A stretch of 64,000 nt of DNA from assembly GCA_900708905.1 (NCBI GenBank), contig CAADRB010000019.1, positions 1,416,867-1,480,866 on the forward strand. The letters run 5' to 3'. The DNA is from Hymenolepis diminuta. Lineage: Eukaryota; Platyhelminthes; Cestoda; Cyclophyllidea; Hymenolepididae. This document shows, in pieces, positions 13,301-28,300 of this stretch. The first letter of the stretch is position 1; each line of letters starts with the position of its first letter. A program made the position numbers and the translations under genes. A model generated the notes under the pieces. It did no database searches and was not told where the DNA came from. It saw nothing but the letters and a program-made list of their open reading frames with translations.

Positions 13301-16300
13301 GTGTTATTAGACCTCTTTACACTACTAACTGTTTTAATATGTGTAGTATGTGATTATTTTGATTGCACATTTCTAGGGGTCAATACTTTGACTTCAATGC
13401 AGATGGTATTCCCACAACAGTTTGGAGGGAGTGGAAAGCTCACGGATTCAACTATGATAATGTCTTTTATGCCATGTTGACATTATTCACTGTAACAACC
13501 GGAGAAGGTTGGCCTGGGTGAGTAGATTTACCTCTTTGAATTACCATTAAACTTACACTAGTTAATTGGGAGGCCCAAGCTTGTCATAATATTAACCGAG
13601 ATGGCGTTTACGACCCTTGTATCGCTAAGCCACTGATTCATCCACACTCGGAGATGTTAGAAGATGGAATGTGTAATCAATAATAGATGACGGATGTGAC
13701 AAGAATAAAGTTATTCAGTCGTATCGACTTTATTTGCAAAAATGAGATGGAAAGTATGAAGAATGAAATAAATAACTGTGAACATGTGGACTGAGGTGTC
13801 TGAAATCCTACTGACGATATCAGTAATTCCAGCCTTGAGCACCATCTGTACCTGTTATATCGATGCTGATTAATGCAGATGCTTTGCGTTTTTCTACCAA
13901 TATTCATTCCTTTTGCTCTGATTTCAGTGTTCTGAAAAATTCCATGGACGCCACTCATCAAAATCAGGGACCGATTGAGGATTATCAACAGCGAATGGCC
14001 ATATTCTATATCACCTTCTTTGTGGTGTTTCCATTCTTCTTCGTTAATATCTTCGTGGCGTTGATCATCATCACATTTCAGAAACAGGGCGAGAATGAAC
14101 TGATTGATTTAGAGCTGGACAAAAACCAGGTAAACCAAAACCTCTTGCTTTTATTTCTATTTAAATTAAATCTTCCAGTTTAAGAAATAGTGGTTATTTT
14201 ACTTAAATAATGTGAAAATTGCTTCGAACTGATTTGTTTTATCCTAATAAAACGATAAAACGAAACATATTGTGTCAATTTTTCACTTTAGGAGGACTTT
14301 TTTGAATAATTTCCATATTATTCATAAAATTGAAAGGATAGTCCTTTTTATGAAAAAAAGAGGAGGTTATATCAACTTACTATTTCCCCAATTTGCATCG
14401 ACATTTTGATTCATTTGCCAGGGTAATGGCATTTTCCATTTGATGTTTACTTATCTTCACTATGACCGAGAGTATGTCTGGTGGAAAATAACCAAGCACA
14501 AACTTTGTCATTTTTTAACTGTTATAACAGATATTCCTATCATGACCCGTTACTAATAGGTGAAATAATGTTTAAGGTTTGAATATAGCTAATTTGAAAA
14601 TAAAATAACTCGAACTGAATGGTTCAAAGTCACTTATACCGGGGAATCAAAAATTAAAGACGTTTTTATTCAATGGGCACTGAGATTGATTACAAGAGTG
14701 TAGGTACTCGGGGTGTAGGACTGTTTATTGAAGATTTTGTAATCGTTTATAAAACCTTCTAAGTCTATTAGAATTAATCAGGATGGTGGGTCAACCGCAC
14801 CACTGAATTGGCGCACACTTGTTTGTAGTAGTCTTTTATCCTTTTTCATTTAAAATGAATGCTCCAGATCACAAAGTTCAAAATTTGCTTTAATTCGGTT
14901 GATAGCTTTCTCAGGAAACTGCATGAATTTATAAGACCTGATGGTTGTGCCTGGTTCATCTTTCTAGAAAACCTTTATACTAGTAATGAAGAGAAAAATT
15001 AAATCAAACTCTTAGAAGAATAAAATTTTCAGGGAGTGATATGATGCCGATAAAATAACTCAAAAATCGCAGAGTTTATGCTTTGCCTTGGGATGGGCAA
15101 TTCACATCTAACGGGTGGTCCCCAAATCACACTGCTGGCGCACACTGCTCTTGTTATCTTGACAAATGACCTGTATAAAACTGTCATCGATTCTACAGTA
15201 GATTGACCTTCAACCGTCACTTATTTAAAAAGACTTTTAACGATGTTAATTGTCCTTAATAAATTTTTATTTGTCTTTGCTATACTGATTATGTCGAGTC
15301 TGAGTCAATTTTTGCCCTTAAAATAATGGCTGAGCTGTATATAAGAAAAGAACATAAGAGAGTTCACTCTGTAAGCATAATTGCTTAAAATTATCAGAGA
15401 TAGATAGCAAGATATACGAACATCATTAATTTTATGGCTGGTTGAATGATATAACTATTTATCATCAAAGTTGGGCTCCGATAATGTCCAAATCTAAGAA
15501 GATATCTTTATGTCCAATTACCAGAACTTGTGATTTTATCTTTAGAAACGGTGTGTGGACTTCGCCATAAATGCACATCCGCTGTGCCGGTACATGCCGA
15601 AAAACAAGCGCTCATGGAAGTATCGGATATGGCGGTTGGTGGTTTCGACGCCGTTTGAGTACTACATCATGGTTATGATTGCTCTCAACACTCTCATTCT
15701 CATGATGAAGGTAAGTAATATTCCATTTTTTCATCGCAACAGCAAAAACATTATCCATCATCTGACACTGTTAATCTGGTCCGAGGTTCAACTTTATGCT
15801 CCACTAAGTATACTTATTCAAAATTCTCCTTGTTTGTTCTGTGAATGTAATCTGCATGCGAAGATATTGCAGCAAGACTTTTTTAGTGCCTACCATTGCT
15901 GACAAGAGTATGTAGGTTTGAGATCACTTGCTGCAAATGCAGTAGCTTACCCCTTTACTCTAGCAATGCTAAACTTCGGATAGAGAGATTTGAAACGAAA
16001 TGTGAATAAAAAGTGACACGAGATGTCAACTGAAAATGAAGGACCAGTCATTAATAGATCGATGAGAGAAAGGGAGGAGAAAACTCGGGTGAACTTGGAT
16101 ACACATAGACAAATAAAGCCATACGGGTGAAAATTTGACGAACAAAGCGATATGAGTCGGTATGGGTTTAAGACGGATCAAATTTGCGAATTTGTCTGAG
16201 GTAAATTTAATATGAAAATCAACTTGGAATTGCCTACCCACTGCAGAACTAGGTCCATAACTCCCAAGTATATTGAAAGTAATTAGTTTTCAACACTCAC

Positions 16301-19300
16301 CTTGTCACTTCTCTATTGGCCAGAATTACCTAGTATCCTAGTTAGTTATCCCAATCATAATGTTGTAGAAGTTCACCTAACATTAAATACCTACAAGTCT
16401 GGAAAAGAGAAGTAGACTATCATAATATAGATGGTATCATGGAAAACTTACACAAATGAGTTAAAGGGTGGAGGGAAGGGAGGGGAGAGTATTTTATATC
16501 CTTTGTCATCATTGCCAATTTCACGGTTGAGCTTACCAAATGAGCAAATTCAGTCCCTATGACACTAGCAGTGGGGAATACATGCTATCATAGGTTTGTA
16601 ATTGTAAACGTAATCAACGAAAATACTAGGCTCTAGTTAGAATTCCATTTCAAATTATGGACCGCAGATTTAGTATGTTCTGAATTTAGTTACAATTTTT
16701 GCCTTTCATCTGGATGACTTATTGTTGTACCATTATTACAAACCAACAATGGAGAATAGTAAAGTTAGGCTTGGATCTTATACCTATTTTCTTAATTAAA
16801 TCTGTGTATTCAACAAAATTATCCATGAAATAAAATATAACCTTAGTGAAAACTCATCAATCTGGCTATTCAAAACCTAAAAAATACTCCCATCCATCTT
16901 GCCATTCAATTTCTCAGAGATTTCCCCATATGATTAACTGCAATAACTGACATTTTTCCCTTCCTGACAAAAAAATTATGCACTTTTCTCATTTTAGTAT
17001 CACCGACAAGAGAGACGACCCTCAGTGGCAACTAACATCGATACAGCTCAACAGAACTACCACAACTACTGCAACACCCTGATTTTCCTCAATTCTGCTT
17101 TCACGATCATGTTCTCCGTCGAATGTATCCTCAAAATCATGGCGTTTGGACCAAAGGTGAATGAATGCGCCAACTAATGTCCAATCAAAGCAACGAGTTT
17201 CCTAGCATTCACAGTTGATTGGCTGGAAAGTGTTTGCCCATTTAGCCTGATCGCCTTGAATTAGCGTCAAATTTTGTTGTTTGATAATTTAACGGGAAAA
17301 ATAGTCCTAATGTGAGGGTTGGATATTTGGAACTAACTTATTTGCGTCATATAAACGTGTAGACCTTAAATGTACCTGTTTAAAATCGCAATGGCAAAGT
17401 TAACACACACAGTAAGGAAGAGAGGGGCATGGAAAAGGTGCGGGGAGGGTGTGGAATGGAGAAAGGAGATATGGTAAGACGTGGGGGTTGTGTTAAGTGT
17501 TTGAGTAAACACTCTGCTTCATTTAATTTCCAAAGGCTGATGCTCAGGCTTATCTACTTAATTGCGCTCTCTTGCGGTATGTACTTAGTGAGCGTCCAGT
17601 CGGACTGGATCAGTTGTTCTTCGCATAGCTTAGACTTTAAACTCAAAAGCCAAAATTAAATAGCTAATCGTATAATCCCGTAGCACGTGAATCCATTTAT
17701 GTGCACCTACTGCTGATAATTATCTGGAAATTGTTACAATTCGAGCATCAACCTCCGTAGCACTTATCATCGCTAGAGAGAGGTTATTAGATTTCTAGAG
17801 GATATGGAAAGGAAGATGCGACTTAATGATCAAATGTGATGTTGAATCCGACCTATACTAAGTTGTGGTATGAATGCTTGGGGTCTCAAATACTAGTAAT
17901 CATGATGATGTCTACAATTTGATTTGTGGTATTAGTTTGTCTGATTGATGTTCTACATCTGCGCTTGTGATGCGCTCATCTCCGTTGATAGTTAGCCGTA
18001 GATTAAGGGAATTTTGTTCTATAAAAATAATAGGTTAAATCTGGGAAATTAAGATACTGCATAAAAAATTTGCTTTACATCAAGATACTGCCATTTCTCA
18101 ATAGTATTTTCTTTTCACGGTCGTTAACAGTAACCTATATCGTATTTTTGTGCACCAATTTCAGAATTACTTCCGTGACCGGTGGAATATCTTCGATTTT
18201 ATTACTGTAATTGGAAGTATCACGGATGTGCTCGTTTCTGAATTACAAGTAAGAGCAATTTTGCAATTCTCGTTTGATGCAATTGTTCAGTCCTATGTTT
18301 GCTTTAAAGAGAATACTGTCATTTAATAAACTTAATTTGAAAGGAGATTTCTAGTAAAATTAAGTTTCACTAGAAAGGAAGACTACAATTACTGGGAGGA
18401 GTTTTAAGCAGCATAAATGACGTGTTGAATTTGGATTTGCTAAATATTGGACTTGCTGCGGAGAAAACACGTACTTGAACGCTTAAAACTGGGCATAATG
18501 AGGTCTAATCAATTCACTAGTAAATAGTTGACTCTCTTATATTCATTTAATTATCTCACAAAATAATTGATTTTCCGATTAATCAAACTGCCTCTTTGAT
18601 TACTTTGCTTTATAAAGAGAGGGTAAGGACCCGAAGATTTGGGAATTCAAGTCTTCATTTGATTTAAATGACTGTGATTTATTATATAAATACAGACGTG
18701 CATATATAATTTGTACTAATAATTCTGCACTTGTCAGTTAAACAGGTGTCACTATCTACACCTCTGCAGTGGTATTCCTGATATTTGGCGATGTATTGCT
18801 GAGGCATCTGAGTCCTACTGCTTAGGATACTGCGGCTCCTATTTTGGACAACCCTTAACTGACGCGTGTGAGATATGATTATGATGATTTAGTCTTGATA
18901 TAATCTCACCAGGTATCCTCTTAATGTGAAATTAACCGGTCACGTTGGGACAAAATAGGTTATTAACTAAGTCAGATCAGAAGTTCCATAAAATAGGCTA
19001 TCTAGGCATCCTAAATGCTGCAGTGGAAGAGTGGGACGTTTGAGTTATAAAAGGATATGATTTAAAGTTTTGAGTTTGTGTCCAGTAAACTAAGGTAAAC
19101 GATTTCGTTCTTTGTTTCCAGCAATCGGCATTTCTGAGCCTGGGCTTTCTTCGATTGTTTCGAGCCGCTCGTCTAATCAAACTCCTCCGACAGGGCTACA
19201 CAGTACGAATTCTACTCTGGACGTTTATTCAGTCGGTGAAAGCATTGCCTTATGTCTGCCTCTTGATTGTCATTCTGTTCTTCATTTACTGCATAATCGG

Positions 19301-22300
19301 AATGCAGGTTGGTTGATTATCGTATTGATTTGTGGGGTAGCAACAAAAAAGGACCCGAGTTTGAGTAGCTATACTGGGTGAGATGGACGAGTATGGGAAG
19401 TTTAACCAACTTGTTTATACTCAAAATTGCCGAATCGATAGTCACACATATTACCAAAAAGAAGTAAGGCTTTTGATTGGCGATAACTGTCACTCTATCT
19501 GACTGCCAATGGGCAAAAGTTCACCGCTGGAGATGAGATAATAAAAGTTGCCAATGTAGGAGATCAAAGGTAGCTAAGACTCTATTGTCTAAATTTGAAG
19601 CGTAGAGTCTGGCCAGGCTATGATCTTTCAAACTTGTAATAATCTTCTCCACAAGGCCAGATGAAAATAAGCAGGACGTAAAGAAACATCAAAAAGGATA
19701 CGAGAAATTTGTCAACGTATACCTTGAGGTCTCATCGGGGATAGAGATATGGTTATAGACACAGCATCTGGGGATAGCCGATGTTTACCTTATCAGGGAG
19801 AGGTCACTAAAGCTTTGTATTGTCAGATTTGCTAGGCCATGCTCCTTATCTAATTCTCGAACCGTCTCTCTCCTCCTCCCTCATTTATCTAAATAACAAT
19901 CTTCGATCTACATTTTTAAGGGCTTGCATTCTCAATGTCTCTTTCATGTCTGAAGGTCTTTGGGAATATCAAAAACGATCCAATGACGCAAATGAACAAT
20001 CACAACAATTTTCAAACTTTTGGCAGTGGAATTCTCCTACTTTTCAGGTATTTCGAGTTCAATTTCGGGCAATTATTTTCATTCAAATTTTCTTTATCAT
20101 AACTGGAGAGCAAGAGGAAAAATAAAGCGTCAATTATGTGCAGTAATGACTCCCTCGATTATTAAAGAACGTTTAAATAACGTTAGGGACAATAAGGGAA
20201 AGGTGGTTGGTTGACCGCATTCAAATCTTTGAATGCACCTTACATCTTTCTAAGGAAAAGAGTATCTGCATTTTTGTGTAAGTCTGGTTTCAATCTTCAA
20301 TCGATTTGTCTGTAACCTATACGAAGACCACCCCTGGAGTGAAGGCAAAGCATGAACTAGACAGAGCTTCATTTCTGACTGTCTGACGTTCACCCCATAA
20401 TCACCATTTTGGGAGGAAACAATTTTAACGCAGTGAATATAGATTCAAGGTATTATTAAGTTCGCCTGATTAAACGTTGATGAGTTAAAATTTATATTTA
20501 AATAATGCTTGTTTTTTAGAAAGATGCATAGCCGTCACTTTACTGAATAAAGTGAGAATAAAAAGACTATTATTTCTTTTTGGACATGCATAGTAATAGA
20601 TGCGGATGTTGCGTTTGGTTTAAAGAAGCTCGAGGGCAAAGCTACTTTAAAAATCTCACCGAGTTAGGCTTAAAGCTATCTTTTAACAGAACTAATGATT
20701 TTTCTAAAGGTTCAATAACCTTTCTTGGATAGGAAGGCCATTAGTTGATTTAGAAGGAAATGAGAAGGGAAAAGAGGAAGGAGTAGAAAAGGGAATTTAT
20801 TAGCTGGAAGGAGGGGAAAAAAGTGCCAGTGTTGAGCGAGTTAAAGTCGGGTTGTTATGAATTTTAATGCGAGGAGGGAGTTAATTGATTTTGTATACCT
20901 TTTTCATCGATAAGCATCATCTGATAATTAGGACAGCAAAGATGCTGTGAGAGTTAAGATTTCAGAAATCTTGAAAGCTGTTAAGTAGCGAATTGCGCCG
21001 ACTTTTGTTTCTTTAGAACGAAGATTTCCACTCATATGTATCAATGTATCTTCGAGAACATTCATTTCACAAACCGACGTTAATGTATCTAATATCTGTA
21101 GGAAACTTAAATTTTTAACACTGCCCAAGTTTTACGAATCCCATTTTAGTAGTTAGAACATTCAAAACTGCTTCTGAGTATAATCGTCTAAAACAATAAC
21201 ACTAAATTCTAAATTAGTAATAAGTCTGTTGAAAGTGAATGAAAGATAGATAACTGAGTTAATTAATCAGATATCATAATTAATGGTCAGTTCAAAATGA
21301 CCACAAATTTTGGTGGTCTTTATCGAACAGAATTTCAATTATCTCATAGGATCATCTAAACAGACAAATGCTTTATTCTTTTTTATTGAGAATATTCCTA
21401 ATGGGGTCGTCGGCTTCCGCTATGCCAAATCAAGAGATTGCCATGTTAAAGCAATTAAATTATGGCCAATCTGGTCAGTAAACGCGTGTCAGTAAGACGG
21501 CACTGATAGTGATATTGCATTTTTAATGAGAAATAGATCCTGTCAATAGATCAAAAAGCAATTGAAATAAGAAAGAAAGGATATAATTCATTATGCCATT
21601 AATCAATGTAAGCACGTGTGACAAGGTGAAGGGTACCGATAAAGGGATATCATGGCAATAATAGGTGCAAAGGTATGACAAATAAGTATATGTGTCATTA
21701 ACGTTTCCTACTGCTAAATAGACCCTCCAGAGTGTTCGGCAGATAATCATAAGCCTGGAATTGGGGGAATTGTGGTCTAAATAAGAATATATTATAGCCA
21801 AGGCAATATGAAATGAAAGGACATAAGGTCTAAAAGAGGATGATGGATAGAATGTCAGATGAAGAAGAATTAAAGAGTCTAAGGACATGAGAAAGCGACC
21901 ATGTTATCAGAAAAGGCCGCCTCTTTCAAAAGCGAAATGGGGCTATTACTTAATATAACTCACGTCCAAGCTTCTTATTGATCCTCTTGGCGCCCATGTT
22001 AGTCCGCATTCTGGCAAGTGCTTCTGTACCGGCTGGCGAATTTGTTAGCTTTGTCTACCTTCAATTAACATGTAGTGATATTTTTGACAGTCTTGGGATG
22101 ATCGGTATCCTATCTATTTTGCGTCGCTAACTTTGATCTAATTCTATTACTATGATGAACTTAAGTATAATACTTTTACTGTCTGATACTAGATGTGCAA
22201 CGGGTGAGAACTGGCAGGAGGTGATGTTGGACTGCGACGCAGGTCGGGAGTGCGAGGGATCGGGCACATCGTGTGGAAGTAAAACTACCTACCTCTACTT

Positions 22301-25300
22301 TGTGACCTTCATTTTCTTCTCCACCTTCCTTATGCTCAATCTCTTCGTCGCTGTTATTATGGACAATTTTGACTACCTCACTCGCGACTCCTCAATCCTT
22401 GGTCCGCATCATCTCGACGAGTATGTTCGTGTTTGGGCGGAGTACGATCCTACCGCCCGGTAAGTGTAGACATAGTTACAAATTGCTTATCATGTCTAAC
22501 CCCTCCTAGTGCCAAAATCGTGGTTACGCCAGCAGTTATTTGAGAGGAAGTATGGAAAAGTTTGACATTAGCCGCTGATAGAATAGAACCTTTTGGACTT
22601 CTATTTTGTGGAGACAGACATCAATTAAGTTGTCTAAAGTCACTCCCATAGCAATTTCCACAACCCATACGGTAAATTCAGAGAACATGATATGAATGAT
22701 TTGTTACTTTAGGTCATTTAACCATTTTTTGAACTGCAGAGAGAATATAGGGGTTCACTTTCATCCGTAAAGGGGTGTCTCCATAGTAATTAAACAATAA
22801 TCTAGGAGGTGACTATCCACAAATCCATAAGCGGTGGCCAAGTGGAGTTTAATCAAATGAGATTTGAGATAAAGTTACAGAATAATAATCAACAACAGTC
22901 TCGTCTGCAGAGCCTGTTTATTCTTTTTTGATTGTGTGTTTCCTATATATTTTCTAATCAGATCTCTTTCATTTTACCTTTCGATTACATGTCATCCTAA
23001 AATACATCCAGAAGACGCGACATCAGATTATATCAAAGAGATTTATCCTTTTTATTGCTCTTTCCAGGTAGAGGTGTATTTGTACATTTAATATTTTTCA
23101 TTTATATTATTATAATGATGTCTCACTGATGTCTCATCATTTCAATCCTAAGCAACCTTCCTCTCATAATAATCTACGATATTTAATAATCAGGGAATCA
23201 TATTTTTCCACAATTTGTATATGAATCACTTTATAATTACGCTTAAAATGCTTTCCTTTAGTATATCTACATTTTCTTCTCAGAAATCCGTGATTATTTT
23301 GAAATATAAAGCTCGGAAAGAAAGCGTAATTGAAGGAATAAACGAAGTTATTTCAATTGTGGCTTCGAAGCCCTCTCAATAGATTAACTAAATATACACC
23401 TGCTATATTCGTTGAGTCCTACCCCTCATGTTCAGTCAGTAGTATCTCCTCACGAACACTGATTACTGAGATGTATTAGTCCTCAGGTACCTTGACTCCT
23501 GAACGCATCTTTGTTGTCGAGGTTAACGGCTTTCTCTACTTCAAGTTGTAAAACTTTGGAATGTCTTGGCTTTACTACTTGAATATCAAGGAAAAAATGG
23601 CCTACCACGTTCACTTTAATTGAGCTATGATTTGAGAAATATATAGTTATTTTCTAAAGTCCATTTTGTCTTTAGCGTTCTATCGGATGTGCATGTTTGC
23701 TTATGTGTCTTGTCCTAATTGTCAAAATTTGTATTGGTTGCTCATCAGATGAACAGAGATTGCAAAACACTGCGCTTAGTTATTTGCCCTCTTTTTTTGC
23801 AATCCTGTTTCCACTCACGCTGCACTTCTCTCTTATTCCTTAGAGTGATTCAATATGCCTTTGCTTTCCACCCAACTTTTGATTCTTTATCTAAAAGGAT
23901 ATTAATTCATTTAGTCTTTAGAGAGGTCATTAGTTTTGCAAGTGGATGTCTCTAAGCCTAACTTGATTGGGTTGATTTACGCTCATCAGCTGTATATCTG
24001 TGGAGAAAATACGTGGTTCATGAGCTATCCTAGTATTTAGAGTCAGAAGTCTAGTAATTCTTCTTTTTTACTTTCTGGCAGAGGGCGCATCCATCACAGT
24101 GACATGTACGAGATGTTACGAAATATGGAACCGCCGGTGGGTTTTGGGAAGAAATGTCCATATCGCCTGGCCTATAGGGTGAACAAATTTTTATATTTCA
24201 TATCAAGATATATCTCAAGTATTCTTTCTTAATCCAACCCATTCGGTTTTTTAGAAACTAATTCGAATGAATATGCCCGTAGATGACAATGGAACTGTCC
24301 ACTTTACAACTACACTCTTCGCACTGATCCGTGAATCACTAGGCATCAAAATGGGACCGGCGGAAATTATGGATCAACGCGATAATGAACTGCGTTATAG
24401 CCTCCACAAACTCTGGCCAGTGCAGACTAAACGCATGATAAATATCCTAGTACCGCCTGATTCAGGTCAGCCCATTTTTTTCTACTTAAATTTTTTAAGT
24501 AGAAGTGTTTGAGTTCGAATTCCTGTTTTCCCTCAACAGAGCTTGTCTACCAAAAGATGACAGTGGGAAAGATCTACGCAGGCATGTTGATTCTTGAGAA
24601 TTATCGCATGTCTAAACAACCACATGAAAAAGACCAATCGGTAAGTTACTCTAATTTATTAATCATCTCAAAACCGCGCTTCAGTTTCATTGGCTAATTT
24701 CACAAACTTTTATTAATTGGAATTTAAAATAATTATTGCAGCTGTCACCAATGAGTAGCCGCAGAAGTTCACTCTCACATGGATCTAAGGTAGAGTGTGT
24801 TTATCTCTCCTGTATCCCTAGTTAACACTAATCCTGCCGATGTTACTACTACTGACGTACTACTTATTTATAGAAAATTTATCTTTGCAACATTCATGTG
24901 CACTAGTGCATGCCTTATATCTGGTTGTGTTGGATGCTTTATTAACATCAATAACGTTAACAATTATTATTATTCATACTAATCCACTCATTGTACTCTT
25001 GTTATCTTGTGTGTACGTGTTATAACGTGAATTGAGACCGCCTTAGATCTAGTGATCCATTCTGCTCTGGAGTTGTAAGAATAAAAATAATTTTTGATGG
25101 TTGATTGACCATATTGATACCGAAATCTTGTCTTTTACAAAGCGAGGCATATTCATCCAGCGAGGGATGAATTGAATAACTGGAAACCAATCACTCTGGA
25201 TTTGAGGTGTCACTCATTATATTATATTTGTCTTTTCTCTTTGAGTAGTTTACACACTATCCCAAATGTACATCTCAAATTACTTCCTGAATTACTCCCT

Positions 25301-28300
25301 TCAGTTGACAAACTATTTGCTAAAATCTGATCTCTTGAAAGACAATCGACTTAGGGCTCTCTTCCTAATTCAAACTTTGGATATATTAGGACTGGTAGTG
25401 AAGAGGCTCTGAGGTAGGGTTTAGCTACCCTAGACAGCTTGTTGTTGACATCTTGACACTGTGGACATCGCAGTTAGCAGTAGGATGCGCTAATAGTATG
25501 CTATTCAATTGGTGATGATAGTTTGTAGACCCGACGACTTTTGCATTATCTGGACCCGTCATACCTCCATCACTAATGCCGACGAATCTTAAGAGAATAC
25601 TTCACTCCCGCAGATTGATTAGACCCTACTGTGTTGTCTTTTATTCGCAAATGTATACTTGTACAATTGCTCAAATAATTTGTAATGCTCTCTAATAATT
25701 AAGCACATAATTGTGGGTTGGAATCTCGGTGGGCTACTCCTAGAATTGATATGACCCACTACGTATTTGCATTATAACATGTATTTATTTATCAAATTAT
25801 CGGCAGTGGACATGTGGACCTGTTTAGGAAATCTAACTTGAATTGAACTAGATCGGTAACCAGATTAATTAATTTAACTATTTTTTGCCTTTTTTTCAAT
25901 ACTTTTACTAGAAATCTGCCGATCTGGTGGCTCGCTTCTTTGGTGCTGTAACTCACAATGTTCATCGATCGGCAAGAAATTCGGAGACTGAAGATGATTC
26001 TGTTCAGTAAGTGGAAAGCTGATATCAATAAAATGCGTTTTTACTCCTATACAAATCTTGCTTCGATTTGATTAAGGTCAATTTCAATTTTCTTTCTTGA
26101 CCACTTTTTCATACACATACACGTGTACAAAGAATCAAGTCAAATGATAAAATATGACCGCATAAATATCTATTATCTATTTTAGCACCGGTCGTTGGAA
26201 GTCACCTACTAAAGTCATCACCAAGCGTGTTCCAAAGGTATGTCAGTCATTTCAAGTCATATCCTTGGGATAATTTGCTTCGAACAATCTTAAGTACATT
26301 TATGTGTTATAAAGACGAAGATTCCAGCAGGCAATACCGACAACAGTATTGTTCAGTCCAAGAGTCCAAATCGTCAGGCTTCACATCTAGTGACTACCAC
26401 CACTGCTGCTGCTGCCACTCAGCGGAATTCAGCTGTTCCGATAGCTCCAACTGAGGACCATGAACTCGCCGCTCTCTCACGAAGTAGTGATCTATCATCC
26501 ATCGAGGAGGAAGAAGAAATACCTACCAATGTAGCCGAACCACTCGAGCCCGTTCGCAGTATTCCAAGTGGCCGCCTGGCTTCTCGTCCCATTGCCACGT
26601 ACCCAACGGGTACTGAGTCTTGGCAACGGGAACCCCCTAGACCCGCACGGTTCCAACAACAAGCTGACCCCCTTCCCTCCTTGTTGACACATCAATACCA
26701 TCAAGGAAGAGCCCTCACAGCCCCCTATCATGGTATGATCACATCAGGAGAGAAGAGGCCTCATGATATGTCAGAGAGTATATCCATTGGATCACTGGGT
26801 CTGCATAAACAGCATTCAGCGGATGATACGGGTGGACGTAGCCCTATTCAACCCTCTGCTCCTAAGAGAATTATCTTATCAGAATTTGGAAAATCGGAAG
26901 ATTTTAGCAATGGTAAGTGAAATTTCAGCTAGATTATAATGTAAACTGTTACAAAGATACGATATCATTTTAATCCAGCTAAATAGTCATAGAAAAGGGC
27001 TAGGATTGCATTTGATTCGGATCTTACATACCAATTAGGAGAAAGCATGAAGCGTGATATAAATAAGCATTTATTAGAGACCGTCTTATAGATGAGGCAA
27101 TATAGAATGTAAGGGTAGAAAGTTCTTCAAGATGATGAAGGATAAAAGGTAGGCCAAGAAGAGTTAATACAAAGAGTTAATAATACAAAGGTGGGAGGAA
27201 GCCAAAATGACCACTTAGCTTTAAAACAGAATAAGAGTTTGTTTGAGTGTGTAAGGAGTCCAAACTTCTTATTGGTCCTCTCTGCAAGCATGTGATTCAG
27301 GTCGGTTTCCGTGGTGGCTGGTGAGGCTGCCTATTTGGCCTACTTCCAAATCCTCAGTAGTAACATGCTTGATAATATGCGGGTAGTTTAACTAGGTGAT
27401 GGCGATATACTCCTCTGCTTCTCTCTATTTAGCGCAGTAATGTTTGAGAAAATCGATTGAGCTTAGCTAAACAAATACCACCACAGAAGTTTAAAACAAT
27501 GCTTAATAAATGTAGGACAAATGATCACTTAAATAATATGTAGTTAGGACATTAGGATAGTAAATAGTTTTAATTAAAGTCTATTATCTTAAAGTGAACT
27601 GTTTTTTATGCTTGTTTTATTGTAGTTCCCCTACCTCAACCCCAATCCGTTGTTCCCAATCTACGTTCCCAACAAATACGTCGTTTCTCTCCTACCTGGC
27701 AGGCAGATCTTATGCGAGCTTATCCGGTTAACCGAGTTTCAAATGTCGACAACCCGAATAGGTCCTTCTACCACCATCGTGGTTTTGCCGAACGTCATTT
27801 TATTACCGCTCCTCCTAATCCTGCTCAGCCTGCTCCAATAAATGCAGATGATTATGATCCTCAGTATCCTCATGAACGCCCAAGAATGATTGCTCCGTCC
27901 AGGCCGCCACTTCATTCAACTCGAAGGCCAGTTTACTTTAATTTTCCCAAATTGGAACAATCTCCCACAGGTTCAGGTGAGCTTGAACCAGGAGGAGGTA
28001 TTTTAGAGGTGGAGAGCACTCGGCCAATTTTTCGGTCTACAGTTGCACCCTGGAGTACATCTCATCAGCCCTACTTCGGCGGTGGAGGCGGTGGATCGGT
28101 TTTTACTCCCCCTCCTTTACCACCACCGCCACTACCCCTCAATAGCCCACCTCCTTTGCCACCTCCCCCACAAGTTGTAAATCGATCACTTGACTCCATT
28201 CCACTTCGAACGAGGGCTACCAGTCATCAATTCTATCAACAGCCCTACCCTCCTCATCCTCACCAGAAATTGTATGTGGAGACAGGTAGACCCGCAGTCT

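Larger units (their letters stand above)
20048..27625. other. CaV2 introns of the domain IV pore and C-terminal region
   Basis: Introns over 300 bp here are 20048-22192, 22460-24081, 24790-25911 and 26913-27625. The first and last carry dispersed-repeat sequence (21960-22080 and 27050-27365). The remaining sequence is AT-rich and uninformative by eye. Confidence 0.5.

Noticed and set aside
24505..24525. B-box-like GAGTTCGAATTCC in a CaV2 intron
   Set aside because: No A box at the proper distance and no cloverleaf; likely chance.
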